A stretch of DNA of 64,000 bases, taken from Leifsonia sp. ZF2019. GTDB lineage: Bacteria; Actinomycetota; Actinomycetes; Actinomycetales; Microbacteriaceae. Positions within the stretch are counted from its first letter, which is position 1. Each line of letters opens with the position of its first letter. Below, piece after piece: positions 17,396 through 27,368 of this stretch. The position numbers and the translations under genes are program-made. The notes beneath the pieces are model-generated. The model searched no databases. It saw only the letters and a list, made by a program, of their open reading frames with translations, and was not told the DNA's origin. The DNA lies in assembly GCF_019924635.1 (NCBI RefSeq), contig NZ_CP065037.1:1488001-1552000 (forward strand), read 5' to 3'.

Positions 17396-19084
17396 ATGAC
17401 TCCCGCTGACCTCTCCGCCGCCCTGCTCGACATCGTGACCGCGGTCGTCGACCGGCGCCGAGCGGAGGGCGCGGAGCTCGGCGAGCTGTCCCTGACGCTC
17501 GCCGACGTGCCCCTGGAGCGGCCGAAGAACCGCGAGCACGGGGACTGGTCGTCGAACGTCGCCATGCGGCTCGCCAAGAAGGTGGGCGCCAACCCGCGCG
17601 AGCTCGCGACCGAGATCGCCGCGGCCGCCGCGGCCATCGACGGCGTCGCGTCGGCCGAGGTCGCCGGCCCGGGCTTCATCAACTTCCGCCTCGACGCCGC
17701 CGCCGCCGGGCAGCTCGCCCAGACCATCCTGGACGCGGGGGCCGACTACGGGCGCACCGACGTCTACCACGGCCTGAAGGTCAACCTCGAGTTCGTCTCG
17801 GCCAACCCGACCGGCCCCATCCACATGGGCGGCGCGCGCTGGGCGGCCGTGGGCGACAGCCTCGCCCGCATCCTGCAGGCCGCGGGCGCCGACGTCACGC
17901 GGGAGTACTACTTCAACGACCACGGTTCGCAGATCGACCGGTTCGCGCGCAGCCTGCTCGCTGCCTATCTGGGCGAGGCGACCCCGGAGGACGGCTACGG
18001 CGGCGCCTACATCGGCGAGATCGCCGCGCGGGTCGTCGCGGACTACGACGGCGACCTGTCCGCCCTGCCGCGCGAGGAGCAGCAGGAGGTGTTCCGCTCG
18101 CAGGGCACGCAGCTGATGTTCCAGGAGATCAAGGACCGGCTGCACGCGTTCGGGGTCGACTTCGACGTGTTCTTCCACGAGGACTCGCTGCACGAGTCCG
18201 GCGCCGTCGAGCGCGCCATCCAGCGCCTCTCCGACCTGGGCCACATCTTCGAGGCCGACGGCGCCGTCTGGCTGCGCACCACGACGTTCGGCGACGACCG
18301 CGACCGCGTGATCATCCGCTCGAACGGCGAACCCGCCTACATCTCGGGCGACCTCGGCTACTACCTGAACAAGCGCGAGCGCGGGTTCGAGCAGAACATC
18401 ATCATGTTGGGCGCGGACCACCACGGCTACATCGGCCGCTTGATGGCGATGACCGAGGCCTTCGGCGACGTCCCGAACGTCAACCACCAGATCCTCATCG
18501 GCCAGATGGTGAACCTGGTGAAGGACGGCGAGCCGATGAAGATGTCGAAGCGCGCCGGCACCATCGTCACGCTCGACGACCTCGTCGACGCGGTCGGGGT
18601 GGACGCCGCCCGCTACTCCCTGGTGCGCTCGTCGACGGACTCCCCGCTCGACATCGACCTCGACCTGCTCAGCAAGCGCAGCAATGAGAACCCCGTCTAC
18701 TACGTGCAGTACGCCCACGCCCGCACCCGCTCGGTCGCGGCGAACGCCGAGAAGGCGGGAGTCGACCGCAGCGCCTTCAAGCCGGAGCTGCTGACCCACG
18801 AGACCGAGAGCGCGCTGCTCGGCGCGCTGCAGGAGTTCCCGCGTGTGGTCGCCCAGGCCGCCGAGCTGCGCGAGCCGCACCGCGTCGCCCGCTACATCGA
18901 GGAGGTCGCGGGCCTGTACCACGCGTGGTACGCGGTGCGCGACGGCTCGACGCGCGTGCTGCCGTTCGGCGAGGAGCCCGTGACCGACGCGCACCGCACC
19001 AGGCTGTGGCTCAACGACGCGGCCGGGCAGGTCATCCGCAACGGACTCGGCCTCGTGGGGGTGTCCGCTCCGGAGCGGATGTGA
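17396..19084 (+). CDS. argS: Arginyl-tRNA synthetase
   Basis: A 562-aa class I aminoacyl-tRNA synthetase that charges tRNA-Arg. The additional N-terminal domain (residues 1-120) precedes the HIGH-type motif HMGG near residue 143 (in [22 protein letters not shown]) and KMSKR near residue 382, with the DALR anticodon-binding domain at the C-terminus. The ATG at 17396 is preferred to the one at 17390 because the -10 box ends only 2 nt before the latter. The stop overlaps the next gene's GTG (GTGA). Confidence 0.96.
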   Translation: MTPADLSAALLDIVTAVVDRRRAEGAELGELSLTLADVPLERPKNREHGDWSSNVAMRLAKKVGANPRELATEIAAAAAAIDGVASAEVAGPGFINFRLDAAAAGQLAQTILDAGADYGRTDVYHGLKVNLEFVSANPTGPIHMGGARWAAVGDSLARILQAAGADVTREYYFNDHGSQIDRFARSLLAAYLGEATPEDGYGGAYIGEIAARVVADYDGDLSALPREEQQEVFRSQGTQLMFQEIKDRLHAFGVDFDVFFHEDSLHESGAVERAIQRLSDLGHIFEADGAVWLRTTTFGDDRDRVIIRSNGEPAYISGDLGYYLNKRERGFEQNIIMLGADHHGYIGRLMAMTEAFGDVPNVNHQILIGQMVNLVKDGEPMKMSKRAGTIVTLDDLVDAVGVDAARYSLVRSSTDSPLDIDLDLLSKRSNENPVYYVQYAHARTRSVAANAEKAGVDRSAFKPELLTHETESALLGALQEFPRVVAQAAELREPHRVARYIEEVAGLYHAWYAVRDGSTRVLPFGEEPVTDAHRTRLWLNDAAGQVIRNGLGLVGVSAPERM

Positions 19085-19902
19085 GCCCGATGAGCGACCA
19101 GCCCACCGACATCCTTCCCGACCCGGCGACGACCCCCGCCGGGACATCACCGCGTGCCCGGCGGCCGCGCTGGACGCGCGTGCTGCTGTGGACGCTCATC
19201 CCGCTCGCCGTGCTGGCGGTACTCGTCGTCGCCGCCGACGTCGCCGTGCGCGCCTACGCGGAGCAGCGGGTGTCGTCGGAGATCGAGAAGAAGCTGCCGT
19301 CGAACATCGCGGGCGACGTGCAGGTGCACATCGGCGGCGTCTCGGTGATCCAGCAGTACCTCTCCGGCTCCTTCGAGCGAGTGGAGCTCGACGCCCCGAA
19401 GCTGACCGTCGACGGCACACCGATCAGCGCCTCGGTGATCGCGACCGGAGTGCCCGCCGACTTCAGCAAGCCGATCGCGGACGCGACCGGCACCCTCAGC
19501 ATCTCGCAGGCGTCGCTGAACAAGCTCGTGACCATCCCGGGCGCGACCGGAGACATCACGCTCGGCGACGGCGTCATCGGCTACCGCGGCAGCATCGACC
19601 TGCTCGGCCTCCCCGTCGGCTACTCCGTCACGGCCACGCCCACGGCGCACGGCGACACCGTGCTCCTGCAACCGGGCACGGCCTCGCTGGACACGGGATC
19701 CGGTTCGAACGTCAACCTGACGCGCCTCCTCCAAGCCCTCACCGACCGCGGCCCGTTCCCGGTGTGCGCGGCGCAGTACCTCCCGAAGGGCGTGAACGTC
19801 TCCGACATCGCGGTGACCACGGGCCACGCCACGGTCACCCTCACGGCCAGCGGTTTCGTGCTCGACGAAGCCTTCCTGCGGAGCAAGGGCAGCTGCTCGT
19901 AA
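19081..19902 (+). CDS. DUF2993 (LmeA-like) membrane-anchored protein
   Basis: A 273-aa protein: short cytoplasmic N-terminus rich in Pro and Arg, one membrane helix ([23 protein letters not shown], about residues 30-53), then an extracytoplasmic DUF2993 domain starting [15 protein letters not shown] and containing the [13 protein letters not shown] motif. Mycobacterial DUF2993 protein LmeA binds lipids and affects lipomannan maturation; a lipid-handling role here is only inference. The GTG at 19081 overlaps the argS stop and has GGAG 5 nt upstream, so it is coupled to argS. The family is often found between argS and lysA in actinobacteria. Confidence 0.85.
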   Translation: MSPMSDQPTDILPDPATTPAGTSPRARRPRWTRVLLWTLIPLAVLAVLVVAADVAVRAYAEQRVSSEIEKKLPSNIAGDVQVHIGGVSVIQQYLSGSFERVELDAPKLTVDGTPISASVIATGVPADFSKPIADATGTLSISQASLNKLVTIPGATGDITLGDGVIGYRGSIDLLGLPVGYSVTATPTAHGDTVLLQPGTASLDTGSGSNVNLTRLLQALTDRGPFPVCAAQYLPKGVNVSDIAVTTGHATVTLTASGFVLDEAFLRSKGSCS

Positions 19903-19930
19903 CACGTCCTGCGCCGCCGCACGGCATCGG

Positions 19931-20025
19931 TAGACTCTTTCGTACTTCTCCACCGGCTTCAGGGGCCAATCCGGGTCCGCTCGCCTGAGAGACCCCCCAC
20001 TCGTCGTTCCCGTGAGGTTGTCCCT
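19931..20025 (+). promoter_or_regulatory. lysA promoter and leader
   Basis: A -10 box TAGACT (19931-19936) gives a leader of about 83 nt before lysA. The leader contains C-rich blocks and GGGGCC...CCCCCC complementarity. I see neither a lysine-riboswitch core nor a leader peptide, and no clear ribosome site close to the ATG at 20026. Confidence 0.4.
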
Positions 20026-21450
20026 ATGGCCCCGAATCCCCTTGCACCCCCGTGGCTCCGCGTCCCGCACGACGCCAATGCCCTCGTCCCCGGCCTCTGG
20101 TCGCGCACCGTCGAACGCGACGGCGGCGAGCTGAGCGTCGGCGGGGTCGCCGTCACCGACCTCGCCGCCCGCTTCGGCACGCCCCTCTACGTGGTGGATG
20201 AGCGGGAGGCGCGCGAGCGCGCCGCGGAGGTGCGCGACGCGCTGCAGACCGCGTTCGCGGGGATCGGCTCGGCGGCGAAGGTCTATTACGCGGGCAAGGC
20301 CTTCCTCTCGATCGAGGTCGCGCGCTGGATGGCCGACGCCGGCCTCAACATCGACGTGTGCTCCGGCGGGGAGCTCGCGGTCGCCCTCGCGGCCGGCGTC
20401 GACCCGGCGCGGCTCGGCTTCCACGGCAACAACAAGTCGGCGGCCGAGATCGACCGTGCCGTCGCGGCCGGCCTCGGCGCGATCATCATCGACAGCCTCC
20501 AGGAGATCGACCGCGTCGCCGAGGCCGCCGCGCGCCATGGCCGCGTCCAGAGCGTGCGGCTCCGCGTCAACAGCGGCGTGCACGCCCACACGCACGCCTT
20601 CCTCGCCACCGCGCACGAGGACCAGAAGTTCGGGATCGCCCTCGGCGATGCCGCGCAGGCGGTCGCCCGCATCCGCGCCCATGAAGGACTCCGCTTCCTG
20701 GGCCTGCACTGCCACATCGGCTCGCAGATCTTCGGCGCGGACGGCTTCGCGGAGTCGGCCGCACGCCTGCTCGCCGTCCACCGGGAGCTCCTGGCCGACG
20801 GCGACGTCCCCGAGCTGAACCTCGGCGGCGGATTCGGCATCGCCTACACCGCGGCGGACGACCCGGCGCCCATCGCGGAGCTGGCCACGCGCATCGCCGA
20901 GACCGTCGCCGCCGGATGCGCCGAGCTCGAGATCCCGACGCCCGTCGTGGCGTTCGAGCCGGGGCGCTCGATCATCGGCACGGCCGGGCTGACCCTCTAC
21001 ACGGTCGGCACCACCAAGGATGTGCTGGTCGCGGCCGAGGATGACGGCGAGACCGCGGTCCGCCGCTACGTGAGCGTCGACGGCGGGATGAGCGACAACG
21101 CCCGGCCCGCCCTCTACGGCGCTGACTACTCGGCCCGTATCGCGAGCCGCGTGTCGTCGGCCGCACCGGAGCTGGTGCGCGTCGCCGGCAAGCACTGCGA
21201 GAGCGGCGACATCGTCGTGGACGCGGAGTACCTCCCCGGCGACGTGCGACCGGGCGATCTGCTCGCCGTGCCCGCGACCGGCGCCTACTGCTGGTCCTTG
21301 GCGAGCAACTACAACTATCTGGGCCGTCCGCCCGTGATCGCGGTGCGCGACGGCGAGGCCCGCGTGATCGTGCGCGGCGAGACCGAGGCGGACCTGCTGG
21401 CGCGCGACGCCGCATACGAGGGTTCCGTCGGCGAAGGAGTGAACCGATGA
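20026..21450 (+). CDS. lysA: Diaminopimelate decarboxylase
   Basis: A 474-aa PLP enzyme making L-lysine from meso-diaminopimelate, the last step of lysine synthesis. PLP lysine lies in VYYAGKAFLS, the phosphate site in LNLGGGFGIAY, and HCHIGSQI, EPGRSI and the HCESGD dimer motif are all present (fold type III, alanine-racemase-like). It is the first gene of the lysA-hom-thrC-thrB operon; its TGA overlaps the hom ATG (ATGA). Lysine and threonine share aspartate semialdehyde as a branch point. Confidence 0.97.
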   Translation: MAPNPLAPPWLRVPHDANALVPGLWSRTVERDGGELSVGGVAVTDLAARFGTPLYVVDEREARERAAEVRDALQTAFAGIGSAAKVYYAGKAFLSIEVARWMADAGLNIDVCSGGELAVALAAGVDPARLGFHGNNKSAAEIDRAVAAGLGAIIIDSLQEIDRVAEAAARHGRVQSVRLRVNSGVHAHTHAFLATAHEDQKFGIALGDAAQAVARIRAHEGLRFLGLHCHIGSQIFGADGFAESAARLLAVHRELLADGDVPELNLGGGFGIAYTAADDPAPIAELATRIAETVAAGCAELEIPTPVVAFEPGRSIIGTAGLTLYTVGTTKDVLVAAEDDGETAVRRYVSVDGGMSDNARPALYGADYSARIASRVSSAAPELVRVAGKHCESGDIVVDAEYLPGDVRPGDLLAVPATGAYCWSLASNYNYLGRPPVIAVRDGEARVIVRGETEADLLARDAAYEGSVGEGVNR

Positions 21451-22820
21451 TCGAGTACCGCAACCTCCGTGTAGCCCTGCTCGGGGCCGGCTCCGTCGGC
21501 TCGCAGGTGGCGCGCCTGCTGCTGGAGCAGGGGGACGAGTTCGCCTCCCGGGTCGGCGCCAAGCTGGAGCTCGTGGGCATCGCCGTCCGAAACCTCGACG
21601 CCCCGCGCGACGTCGACCTGCCGCGTGAGCTCTTCACGACGGACGCGAGCTCGCTCATCCTGGGCGCCGACATCGTCGTGGAGCTGATGGGAGGCATCGA
21701 GCCGGCCCGCGGATACGTCCTGGAGGCGCTGAACTCCGGGGCCGACGTCATAACGGCGAACAAGGCTCTCCTGGCCACCCACGGCCCCGAACTGTTCGAG
21801 GCGGCCGAGCAGGTCGGCGCGCAGCTCTACTACGAGGCGGCCGTCGCCGGTGCGATCCCGATCATCCGACCGCTGCGCGACAGCCTCGCCGGCGACCGGG
21901 TCAACCGCATCCTCGGCATCGTCAACGGCACCACGAACTTCATCCTCGATCGGATGGACGTCAACGGCGAGAGCCTGCAGGACGCCCTCGCGACCGCCAC
22001 CGAACGCGGGTACGCCGAAGCCGACCCGACCGCCGACATCGGCGGCTACGACGCCGCGCAGAAGGCGGCCATCCTCGCGAGCCTCGCCTTCCACACCACC
22101 GTGCCGCTCGACCGCGTCTACCGAGAGGGCATCACCGGTGTCACCACCGCGCAGGTCGATGCCGCGCGCGAGGCGGGCGCCGTCATCAAGCTCCTCGCGA
22201 TCTGCGAGCGCCTGACCGATCCTGAGACGGGGGAGGAGGGCGTCTCCGCCCGCGTCTACCCGGCTCTGATCGACCGGCACCACCCGCTCGCGGCCGTGCA
22301 CGGCGCGCACAACGCGGTATTCGTGCAGGCGGGCGCGGCGGGCGACCTCATGTTCTACGGCGCGGGCGCAGGCGGAGTCGAGACGGCCTCCGCCGTGCTG
22401 GGCGACGTGGTCTCCGCCGCGCGTCGGCACGTGGTGGGCGGCCCGGGCGTCGCGGAGTCGACGCACGCGGACCTCCCGGTCCTCGACATCGGCCGTGTCG
22501 TCACGCGCTATCAGATCACCCTCGACGTCACCGATCAGCCGGGAGTGCTCGCCGCGGTCGCGCGCATCCTGAGCGACGGAGGCGTGAGCGTCGAGACGAT
22601 GCAGCAGTCGGTGCCGAGCGCGACCGGCGCGATCGTCATCGCGGGTCGTCTTCCGTCCGCTGAGGGGGCGCCGATTCACGGCGCGGGCGCACCCACCGCT
22701 ACCCTGGTCATCGGCACGCACGAAGCCGAGGAGGCCGCGCTCGCGGCCACCGTGGAGGCGCTCGCGGCGAGCGACGTCGTGACCGCCATCTCTTCCGTTC
22801 TCCGAGTCGAAGGATCGTAA
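21447..22820 (+). CDS. hom: Homoserine dehydrogenase
   Basis: A 457-aa enzyme reducing aspartate semialdehyde to homoserine with NAD(P)H. Nucleotide loop LLGAGSVGSQV is at residues 10-20. ANKALLA, YEAAVAGAIPII and GIVNGTTNFIL form the catalytic domain. A C-terminal ACT domain (from ITLDVTDQPGVLAAVARIL, about residue 350) suggests feedback regulation by threonine, as in other actinobacteria. It overlaps lysA by 4 nt and thrC by 1 nt. Confidence 0.97.
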   Translation: MIEYRNLRVALLGAGSVGSQVARLLLEQGDEFASRVGAKLELVGIAVRNLDAPRDVDLPRELFTTDASSLILGADIVVELMGGIEPARGYVLEALNSGADVITANKALLATHGPELFEAAEQVGAQLYYEAAVAGAIPIIRPLRDSLAGDRVNRILGIVNGTTNFILDRMDVNGESLQDALATATERGYAEADPTADIGGYDAAQKAAILASLAFHTTVPLDRVYREGITGVTTAQVDAAREAGAVIKLLAICERLTDPETGEEGVSARVYPALIDRHHPLAAVHGAHNAVFVQAGAAGDLMFYGAGAGGVETASAVLGDVVSAARRHVVGGPGVAESTHADLPVLDIGRVVTRYQITLDVTDQPGVLAAVARILSDGGVSVETMQQSVPSATGAIVIAGRLPSAEGAPIHGAGAPTATLVIGTHEAEEAALAATVEALAASDVVTAISSVLRVEGS

Positions 22821-23923
22821 TGCCCGAGAAGTCGTACAGCCGTCAGTGGCGTGGTGTCCTCCGCGAGTACGCGGACCGCCTGAACATCTCCGAGGCCACG
22901 CCGATCGTGACCCTCGGCGAGGGCGGCACCCCGCTCATCCCGGCCGCGGCGCTCTCGGCCCGCACCGGCGCGGACGTCTACGTCAAGTTCGAGGGCATGA
23001 ACCCGACCGGCTCCTTCAAGGACCGCGGCATGACGATGGCGATCTCGAAGGCCGTCGAGCACGGCGCGAAGGCCGTCATCTGCGCCTCGACCGGCAACAC
23101 CTCCGCCTCGGCCGCCGCCTATGCGACGCACGCCGGCATCCAGGCGGTCGTCCTGGTCCCCGAGGGCAAGATCGCGATGGGCAAGCTCGGCCAGGCCATC
23201 GCCCACAACGCGCAGCTGCTGCAGGTGCAGGGCAACTTCGACGACTGTCTCGACATCGCCCGCGATCTGGCGACCAACTATCCGGTCCACCTCGTCAACT
23301 CGGTGAACCCCGACCGCATCGAAGGCCAGAAGACGGCCGCGTTCGAGGTCGTCGAGGTGCTGGGCGACGCCCCCGACTTCCACATCGTCCCGGTCGGCAA
23401 CGCCGGCAACTACACCGCATACCACCGCGGATACACCGAGGAGCTGCAGCGCGGCGAGGCCACGAAGCTCCCGCGCATGTTCGGCTTCCAGGCCGCGGGG
23501 AGCGCCCCGATCGTGCTCGGCCACCCGGTCAAGGAGCCCGACACGATCGCCACGGCGATCCGCATCGGCAACCCGGCCTCCTGGGAGCTCGCGCTCAACG
23601 CCCGCGACGACAGCGACGGCTACTTCGGCGCCATCGACGACGCGAAGATCCTGGAGGCCCACCGCATCCTCTCCTCGGAGGTCGGCATCTTCGTCGAGCC
23701 GGCGTCCGCCATCAGCGTCGCGGGCCTGCTCGAGCGCGCGGAGGCGGGGGCCATCCCAGCCGGCGCCACGGTCGTACTGACCGTCACCGGCCACGGCCTG
23801 AAGGATCCGCAGTGGGCACTGCGCACGGCCGACGGCTCGGACGTGCAGCCCACGGTCGTGCCGGTCGACACCGCCGCCATCGCGGACGTGCTCGGACTCG
23901 TCGCCAGCGGAGCGACCGCGTGA
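22820..23923 (+). CDS. thrC: Threonine synthase
   Basis: A 367-aa PLP enzyme (fold type II) converting O-phosphohomoserine to threonine. The PLP lysine is in GMNPTGSFKDRGM (about residue 64), the phosphate loop in PVGNAGNYTAYHRG. The shorter form without the plant-type regulatory domain matches the actinobacterial ThrC. It shares one base with the hom stop (TAATG) and its TGA overlaps the thrB GTG. Confidence 0.97.
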   Translation: MPEKSYSRQWRGVLREYADRLNISEATPIVTLGEGGTPLIPAAALSARTGADVYVKFEGMNPTGSFKDRGMTMAISKAVEHGAKAVICASTGNTSASAAAYATHAGIQAVVLVPEGKIAMGKLGQAIAHNAQLLQVQGNFDDCLDIARDLATNYPVHLVNSVNPDRIEGQKTAAFEVVEVLGDAPDFHIVPVGNAGNYTAYHRGYTEELQRGEATKLPRMFGFQAAGSAPIVLGHPVKEPDTIATAIRIGNPASWELALNARDDSDGYFGAIDDAKILEAHRILSSEVGIFVEPASAISVAGLLERAEAGAIPAGATVVLTVTGHGLKDPQWALRTADGSDVQPTVVPVDTAAIADVLGLVASGATA

Positions 23924-24882
23924 CCTTCGCCGCCGACGCCCTGCGCGGCCGGTCCGTCACGGTCAAGGTGCCCGCCACCAGCGCCAACCTCGGTCCCGGC
24001 TTCGACACCCTCGGCCTCGCGCTCGCGCTGTACGACGAGCTGCGGGTCTCGGTCCGCGACGAGCCGGGAGCGACCGTCGAGGTCATCGGCGTCGGCGCGG
24101 GCGAGGTCCCGACCGACGAGACCAACCTGGTCGTCCGGGCGATCGCGCACACGTTCGCGTCCGTCGGCCACCCGCTGCCCGGCCTCGACCTCGTGGCGCG
24201 CAACACCATCCCGCACGGCCGGGGGATGGGCTCCTCCGGTGCCGCGATCGTCTCCGGAATCATGGCTGCGAAGGGTCTGCTGGAGGGCGTGGTCGAGTTC
24301 GACGCGCAGAGCCTCCTCGCGCTGGCCAACGACATGGAGGGACACCCCGACAATGTCGCACCCGCGCTGTTCGGCGGCCTGACCATCGCGTGGGTGACGC
24401 CGGAGGGTCCCCAGTTCAAGAAGCTGATCGTGCATCGTGGCGTCTCGCCGCTCGTGCTGGTGCCCTCGCACGTCATGTCGACGGCCCTCGCACGCAGCCT
24501 CCAGCCGGAGTCCGTGCCCCACGAGGACGCCGTCTTCAACGTCTCCCGCTCCGCCCTGCTCGTCGCGGCCCTCATCCAGAGCCCCGAACTGCTGCACGCC
24601 GCCACCGAGGACAAACTCCACCAGAGCTACCGCGCCTCGGCGATGCCCGAGACCAACCGTCTCATCACGCTGCTGCGCGAGCGTGGCTTCGCGGCCGTCG
24701 TCTCGGGCGCCGGCCCCTCGATCCTCGTGCTCTGCAGCGACCCGAGCCAGCGGCTCGCCGCCGCCGAGCTCGTCGCGAGCGAGGCGGAGACCGACTGGCA
24801 GCCGCTGATGCTGGCGGTCGACTTCAAGGGGGCGACGGTCTCGGCCGTCGCGACGGAGAGCGCGGACACTCCGGCGGCCTAG
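23920..24882 (+). CDS. thrB: Homoserine kinase
   Basis: A 320-aa GHMP kinase phosphorylating homoserine, supplying ThrC. GHMP motif 1 is PATSANLGPGFDTLGLAL, motif 2 (ATP loop) IPHGRGMGSSGAAIVSG, and motif 3 VVSGAGPSILVLC. The GTG start overlaps the thrC stop (GTGA). It is the last gene of the tightly packed lysine/threonine operon. The gene order hom-thrC-thrB is the usual actinobacterial one. Confidence 0.96.
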   Translation: MTFAADALRGRSVTVKVPATSANLGPGFDTLGLALALYDELRVSVRDEPGATVEVIGVGAGEVPTDETNLVVRAIAHTFASVGHPLPGLDLVARNTIPHGRGMGSSGAAIVSGIMAAKGLLEGVVEFDAQSLLALANDMEGHPDNVAPALFGGLTIAWVTPEGPQFKKLIVHRGVSPLVLVPSHVMSTALARSLQPESVPHEDAVFNVSRSALLVAALIQSPELLHAATEDKLHQSYRASAMPETNRLITLLRERGFAAVVSGAGPSILVLCSDPSQRLAAAELVASEAETDWQPLMLAVDFKGATVSAVATESADTPAA

Positions 24883-24908
24883 CGTCAAAAACGCCGGGCG
24901 CGAGGTGG

Positions 24909-25123
24909 TAAACTGTGCGTGCACCCGTGAAGAAACCGCGTCACGAGCGAATTCAGCTTCCGGGTGATCTCAAAGCAATCATGCCGTCATTCCTGCCTGC
25001 GTGCCCGGATGTCCGGGGCGCACCGTAGCGCGGATCAGAACGCGAATCGGTCAGGGCAGTTCATGTGACGAGTGCTCCACAGCGACGCGCAGAGAGCGCG
25101 TCGGGGGAAAGGAATCCTCTTCA
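24909..25123 (+). promoter_or_regulatory. rho promoter (-10) and long 5' leader
   Basis: TAAACT (24909-24914) is a good -10 box with a poor -35. It implies a leader of about 200 nt before the rho GTG. CACCCG near 24921 can pair with CGGGTG near 24960. No open frame in it has a ribosome site. Long rho leaders in other bacteria support Rho autoregulation; the same is plausible here but not shown. Confidence 0.5.
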
Positions 25124-27274
25124 GTGACTGATGTCGAACTCCACGCCGGGGGCGTGGACACCAGCGACCTGACCGCGCTCAAGGTGGCGGAGCTCCAGGC
25201 TCTCGCCTCGCAGCTCGGCCTCCAGGGCGCAAGCAAGCTCCGCAAGGGCGAGCTCGTCGAGGCGATCGCGGCCGCCCGTGCCGCCGCCCAGCCGGAGGCG
25301 GCGGTGCAGGCCGCCGCTCCGGTCGAGGCGATCGAGCAGCCCGCCGACCACGCGACCGCCGCCTCCCAGGTCCTCATCGAGCCGCTCATCGCCGAGCCGG
25401 CCGCCGCCGAGCCGGTCGCCGCCGAGCAGGCCGAGCCCGCCGCCGGGACCACGGTCCCGGACGCGGCTCCCGCGGCCCAGCCGGCCGCCGAGCCGCGCCG
25501 CCGTGGCTCCCGTCGTGCCTCCAGCCCCGATGGCACGAGCCTCACCGCCACCGGCCACGTCAACTCCGGCGAGACCGGTGTCGAGTCCCTCATCCCGGAC
25601 GTCGATGCCCTCCTCGACTCCGCTCTCGCCTCGCGCGAGCAGGCGCAGCGCGACGGCCAGACCGGCGGCCGTCGCCGCCGTGGCCGCGGCCAGAACGGCA
25701 ACGGCGCCCCGCAGGAGCAGGGCAGCGAGCAGCAGGCCGACCAGCCGCGCGAGGCCGAGCAGGCCGCCGCCAACGGCGAGCAGGGCGACGCGCAGGCGCC
25801 GGCCGAGGGCGAGCAGCAGTCCCGCTCCAGCCGCCGCAACCGCAACCGCAACAAGAACAACGGACAGGGGCAGAACGGCGCGGGCAACGGCGCTCAGGGC
25901 GAGCGTCCGGGCCAGCAGAAGGACCTCCAGGGCGGCGACGAGCAGAAGCAGTCGCAGCAGCAGGGCCAGCAGAACCGCGGCGGCCAGCAGCAGGACGCCG
26001 AGGGCGACCGCTCCGGCCGGTACCGCGACCGCAACCGCAAGCGCCGCGGCGGTGCGGGCGACGAGTTCGAGCCCGAGCTGTCCGACGACGACGTGCTGCT
26101 GCCCGTGGCGGGCATCCTCGACGTGCTGGACAACTACGCGTTCGTCCGCACCACGGGATACCTCCCGGGCGCGAGCGATGTCTACGTCTCCCTCGGCCAG
26201 GTCAAGAAGTACAACCTGCGCAAGGGCGACGCGGTCGTCGGCGCCATCCGCCAGCCGCGCGAGGGCGAGAACAACAGCCGCCAGAAGTACAACGCGCTGG
26301 TCAAGGTCGACTCCATCAACGGGCAGACGGTCGAGGAGGCCGCGACCCGCGTCGAGTTCGGCAAGCTCACCCCGCTGTACCCGCAGGAGCGTCTGCGTCT
26401 CGAGACCGAGCCGACCAAGGTGACCCAGCGGATCATCGACCTGGTCGCCCCGATCGGCAAGGGCCAGCGCGGCCTCATCGTCGCCCCGCCGAAGGCCGGC
26501 AAGACGATCGTGATGCAGCAGATCGCCAACGCGATCACCACGAACAACCCCGAGGTGCACCTCATGGTCGTCCTGGTGGACGAGCGTCCCGAAGAGGTCA
26601 CCGACATGCAGCGCACGGTCAAGGGCGAGGTCATCGCCTCGACCTTCGACCGCCCCGCCGAGGACCACACCACCGTCGCCGAGCTCGCCATCGAGCGGGC
26701 GAAGCGCCTGGTGGAGCTGGGCCACGACGTCGTCGTGCTGCTCGACTCCATCACCCGCCTCGGACGCGCGTACAACCTGACCGCTCCGGCGTCGGGCCGC
26801 ATCCTCTCGGGAGGCGTCGACGCGTCCGCGCTGTACCCGCCGAAGCGCTTCTTCGGCGCCGCGCGCAACATCGAGCATGGCGGCTCGCTGACCATCCTCG
26901 CTTCGGCACTCGTCGAGACGGGCTCCAAGATGGACGAGGTGATCTTCGAGGAGTTCAAGGGCACCGGCAACATGGAGCTCCGCCTGTCGCGCAGCCTCGC
27001 CGACAAGCGCATCTTCCCGGCCGTCGACGTCAACGCCTCCGGCACCCGCCGCGAGGAGATGCTGATGGGCCAGGACGAGGTCAAGATCACCTGGAAGCTG
27101 CGCCGCGCCCTCGCCGGGCTCGACCAGCAGCAGGCCCTCGAGATCGTCCTCGGCCGTCTCAAGGAGACGTCGAGCAACGTCGAGTTCCTGATGCAGGTGC
27201 AGAAGTCGATGCCGCAGCCGGCTAACGGCCACGGCAACGCCCACTCGCACGGTCACGAGAACGACCACCGCTAG
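25124..27274 (+). CDS. rho: Transcription termination factor Rho
   Basis: A 716-aa hexameric RNA helicase that ends transcription. N-terminal SAP-like segment (TALKVAELQALASQLGL, residues 15-45), then about 260 residues of low complexity: first Ala/Glu-rich, then Arg/Asn/Gln/Gly-rich (repeated RNRNKNN, GQGQ and QQQG runs). The primary RNA-binding OSB fold starts near residue 325 (VAGILDVLDNYAFVR). ATPase motifs are APPKAGKT (about residue 455) and VVVLLDSITRLGRAYN. E. coli Rho is 419 aa, so the insert is large, as in Micrococcus and other actinobacteria. The GTG follows AAAGGAA by 9 nt. Confidence 0.97.
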   Translation: MTDVELHAGGVDTSDLTALKVAELQALASQLGLQGASKLRKGELVEAIAAARAAAQPEAAVQAAAPVEAIEQPADHATAASQVLIEPLIAEPAAAEPVAAEQAEPAAGTTVPDAAPAAQPAAEPRRRGSRRASSPDGTSLTATGHVNSGETGVESLIPDVDALLDSALASREQAQRDGQTGGRRRRGRGQNGNGAPQEQGSEQQADQPREAEQAAANGEQGDAQAPAEGEQQSRSSRRNRNRNKNNGQGQNGAGNGAQGERPGQQKDLQGGDEQKQSQQQGQQNRGGQQQDAEGDRSGRYRDRNRKRRGGAGDEFEPELSDDDVLLPVAGILDVLDNYAFVRTTGYLPGASDVYVSLGQVKKYNLRKGDAVVGAIRQPREGENNSRQKYNALVKVDSINGQTVEEAATRVEFGKLTPLYPQERLRLETEPTKVTQRIIDLVAPIGKGQRGLIVAPPKAGKTIVMQQIANAITTNNPEVHLMVVLVDERPEEVTDMQRTVKGEVIASTFDRPAEDHTTVAELAIERAKRLVELGHDVVVLLDSITRLGRAYNLTAPASGRILSGGVDASALYPPKRFFGAARNIEHGGSLTILASALVETGSKMDEVIFEEFKGTGNMELRLSRSLADKRIFPAVDVNASGTRREEMLMGQDEVKITWKLRRALAGLDQQQALEIVLGRLKETSSNVEFLMQVQKSMPQPANGHGNAHSHGHENDHR

Positions 27275-27281
27275 CTGAGGG

Positions 27282-27325
27282 AAGTGCCCGTCCGTCGCGC
27301 CCGTGCGCGCCGGGCGGGCACTTTT
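27282..27325 (+). terminator. Intrinsic terminator after rho
   Basis: AAGTGCCCGTCCG (27282-27294) pairs with CGGGCGGGCACTT (27311-27323), one G-U pair, and the hairpin ends in TTTT. It lies 7 nt after the rho stop codon, so prfA needs either readthrough or its own promoter. Confidence 0.85.
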
Positions 27326-27368
27326 CCGTTCCCGGCCCCCGCCTCCCTCCCTCGAGAAAGCAGCCCCC

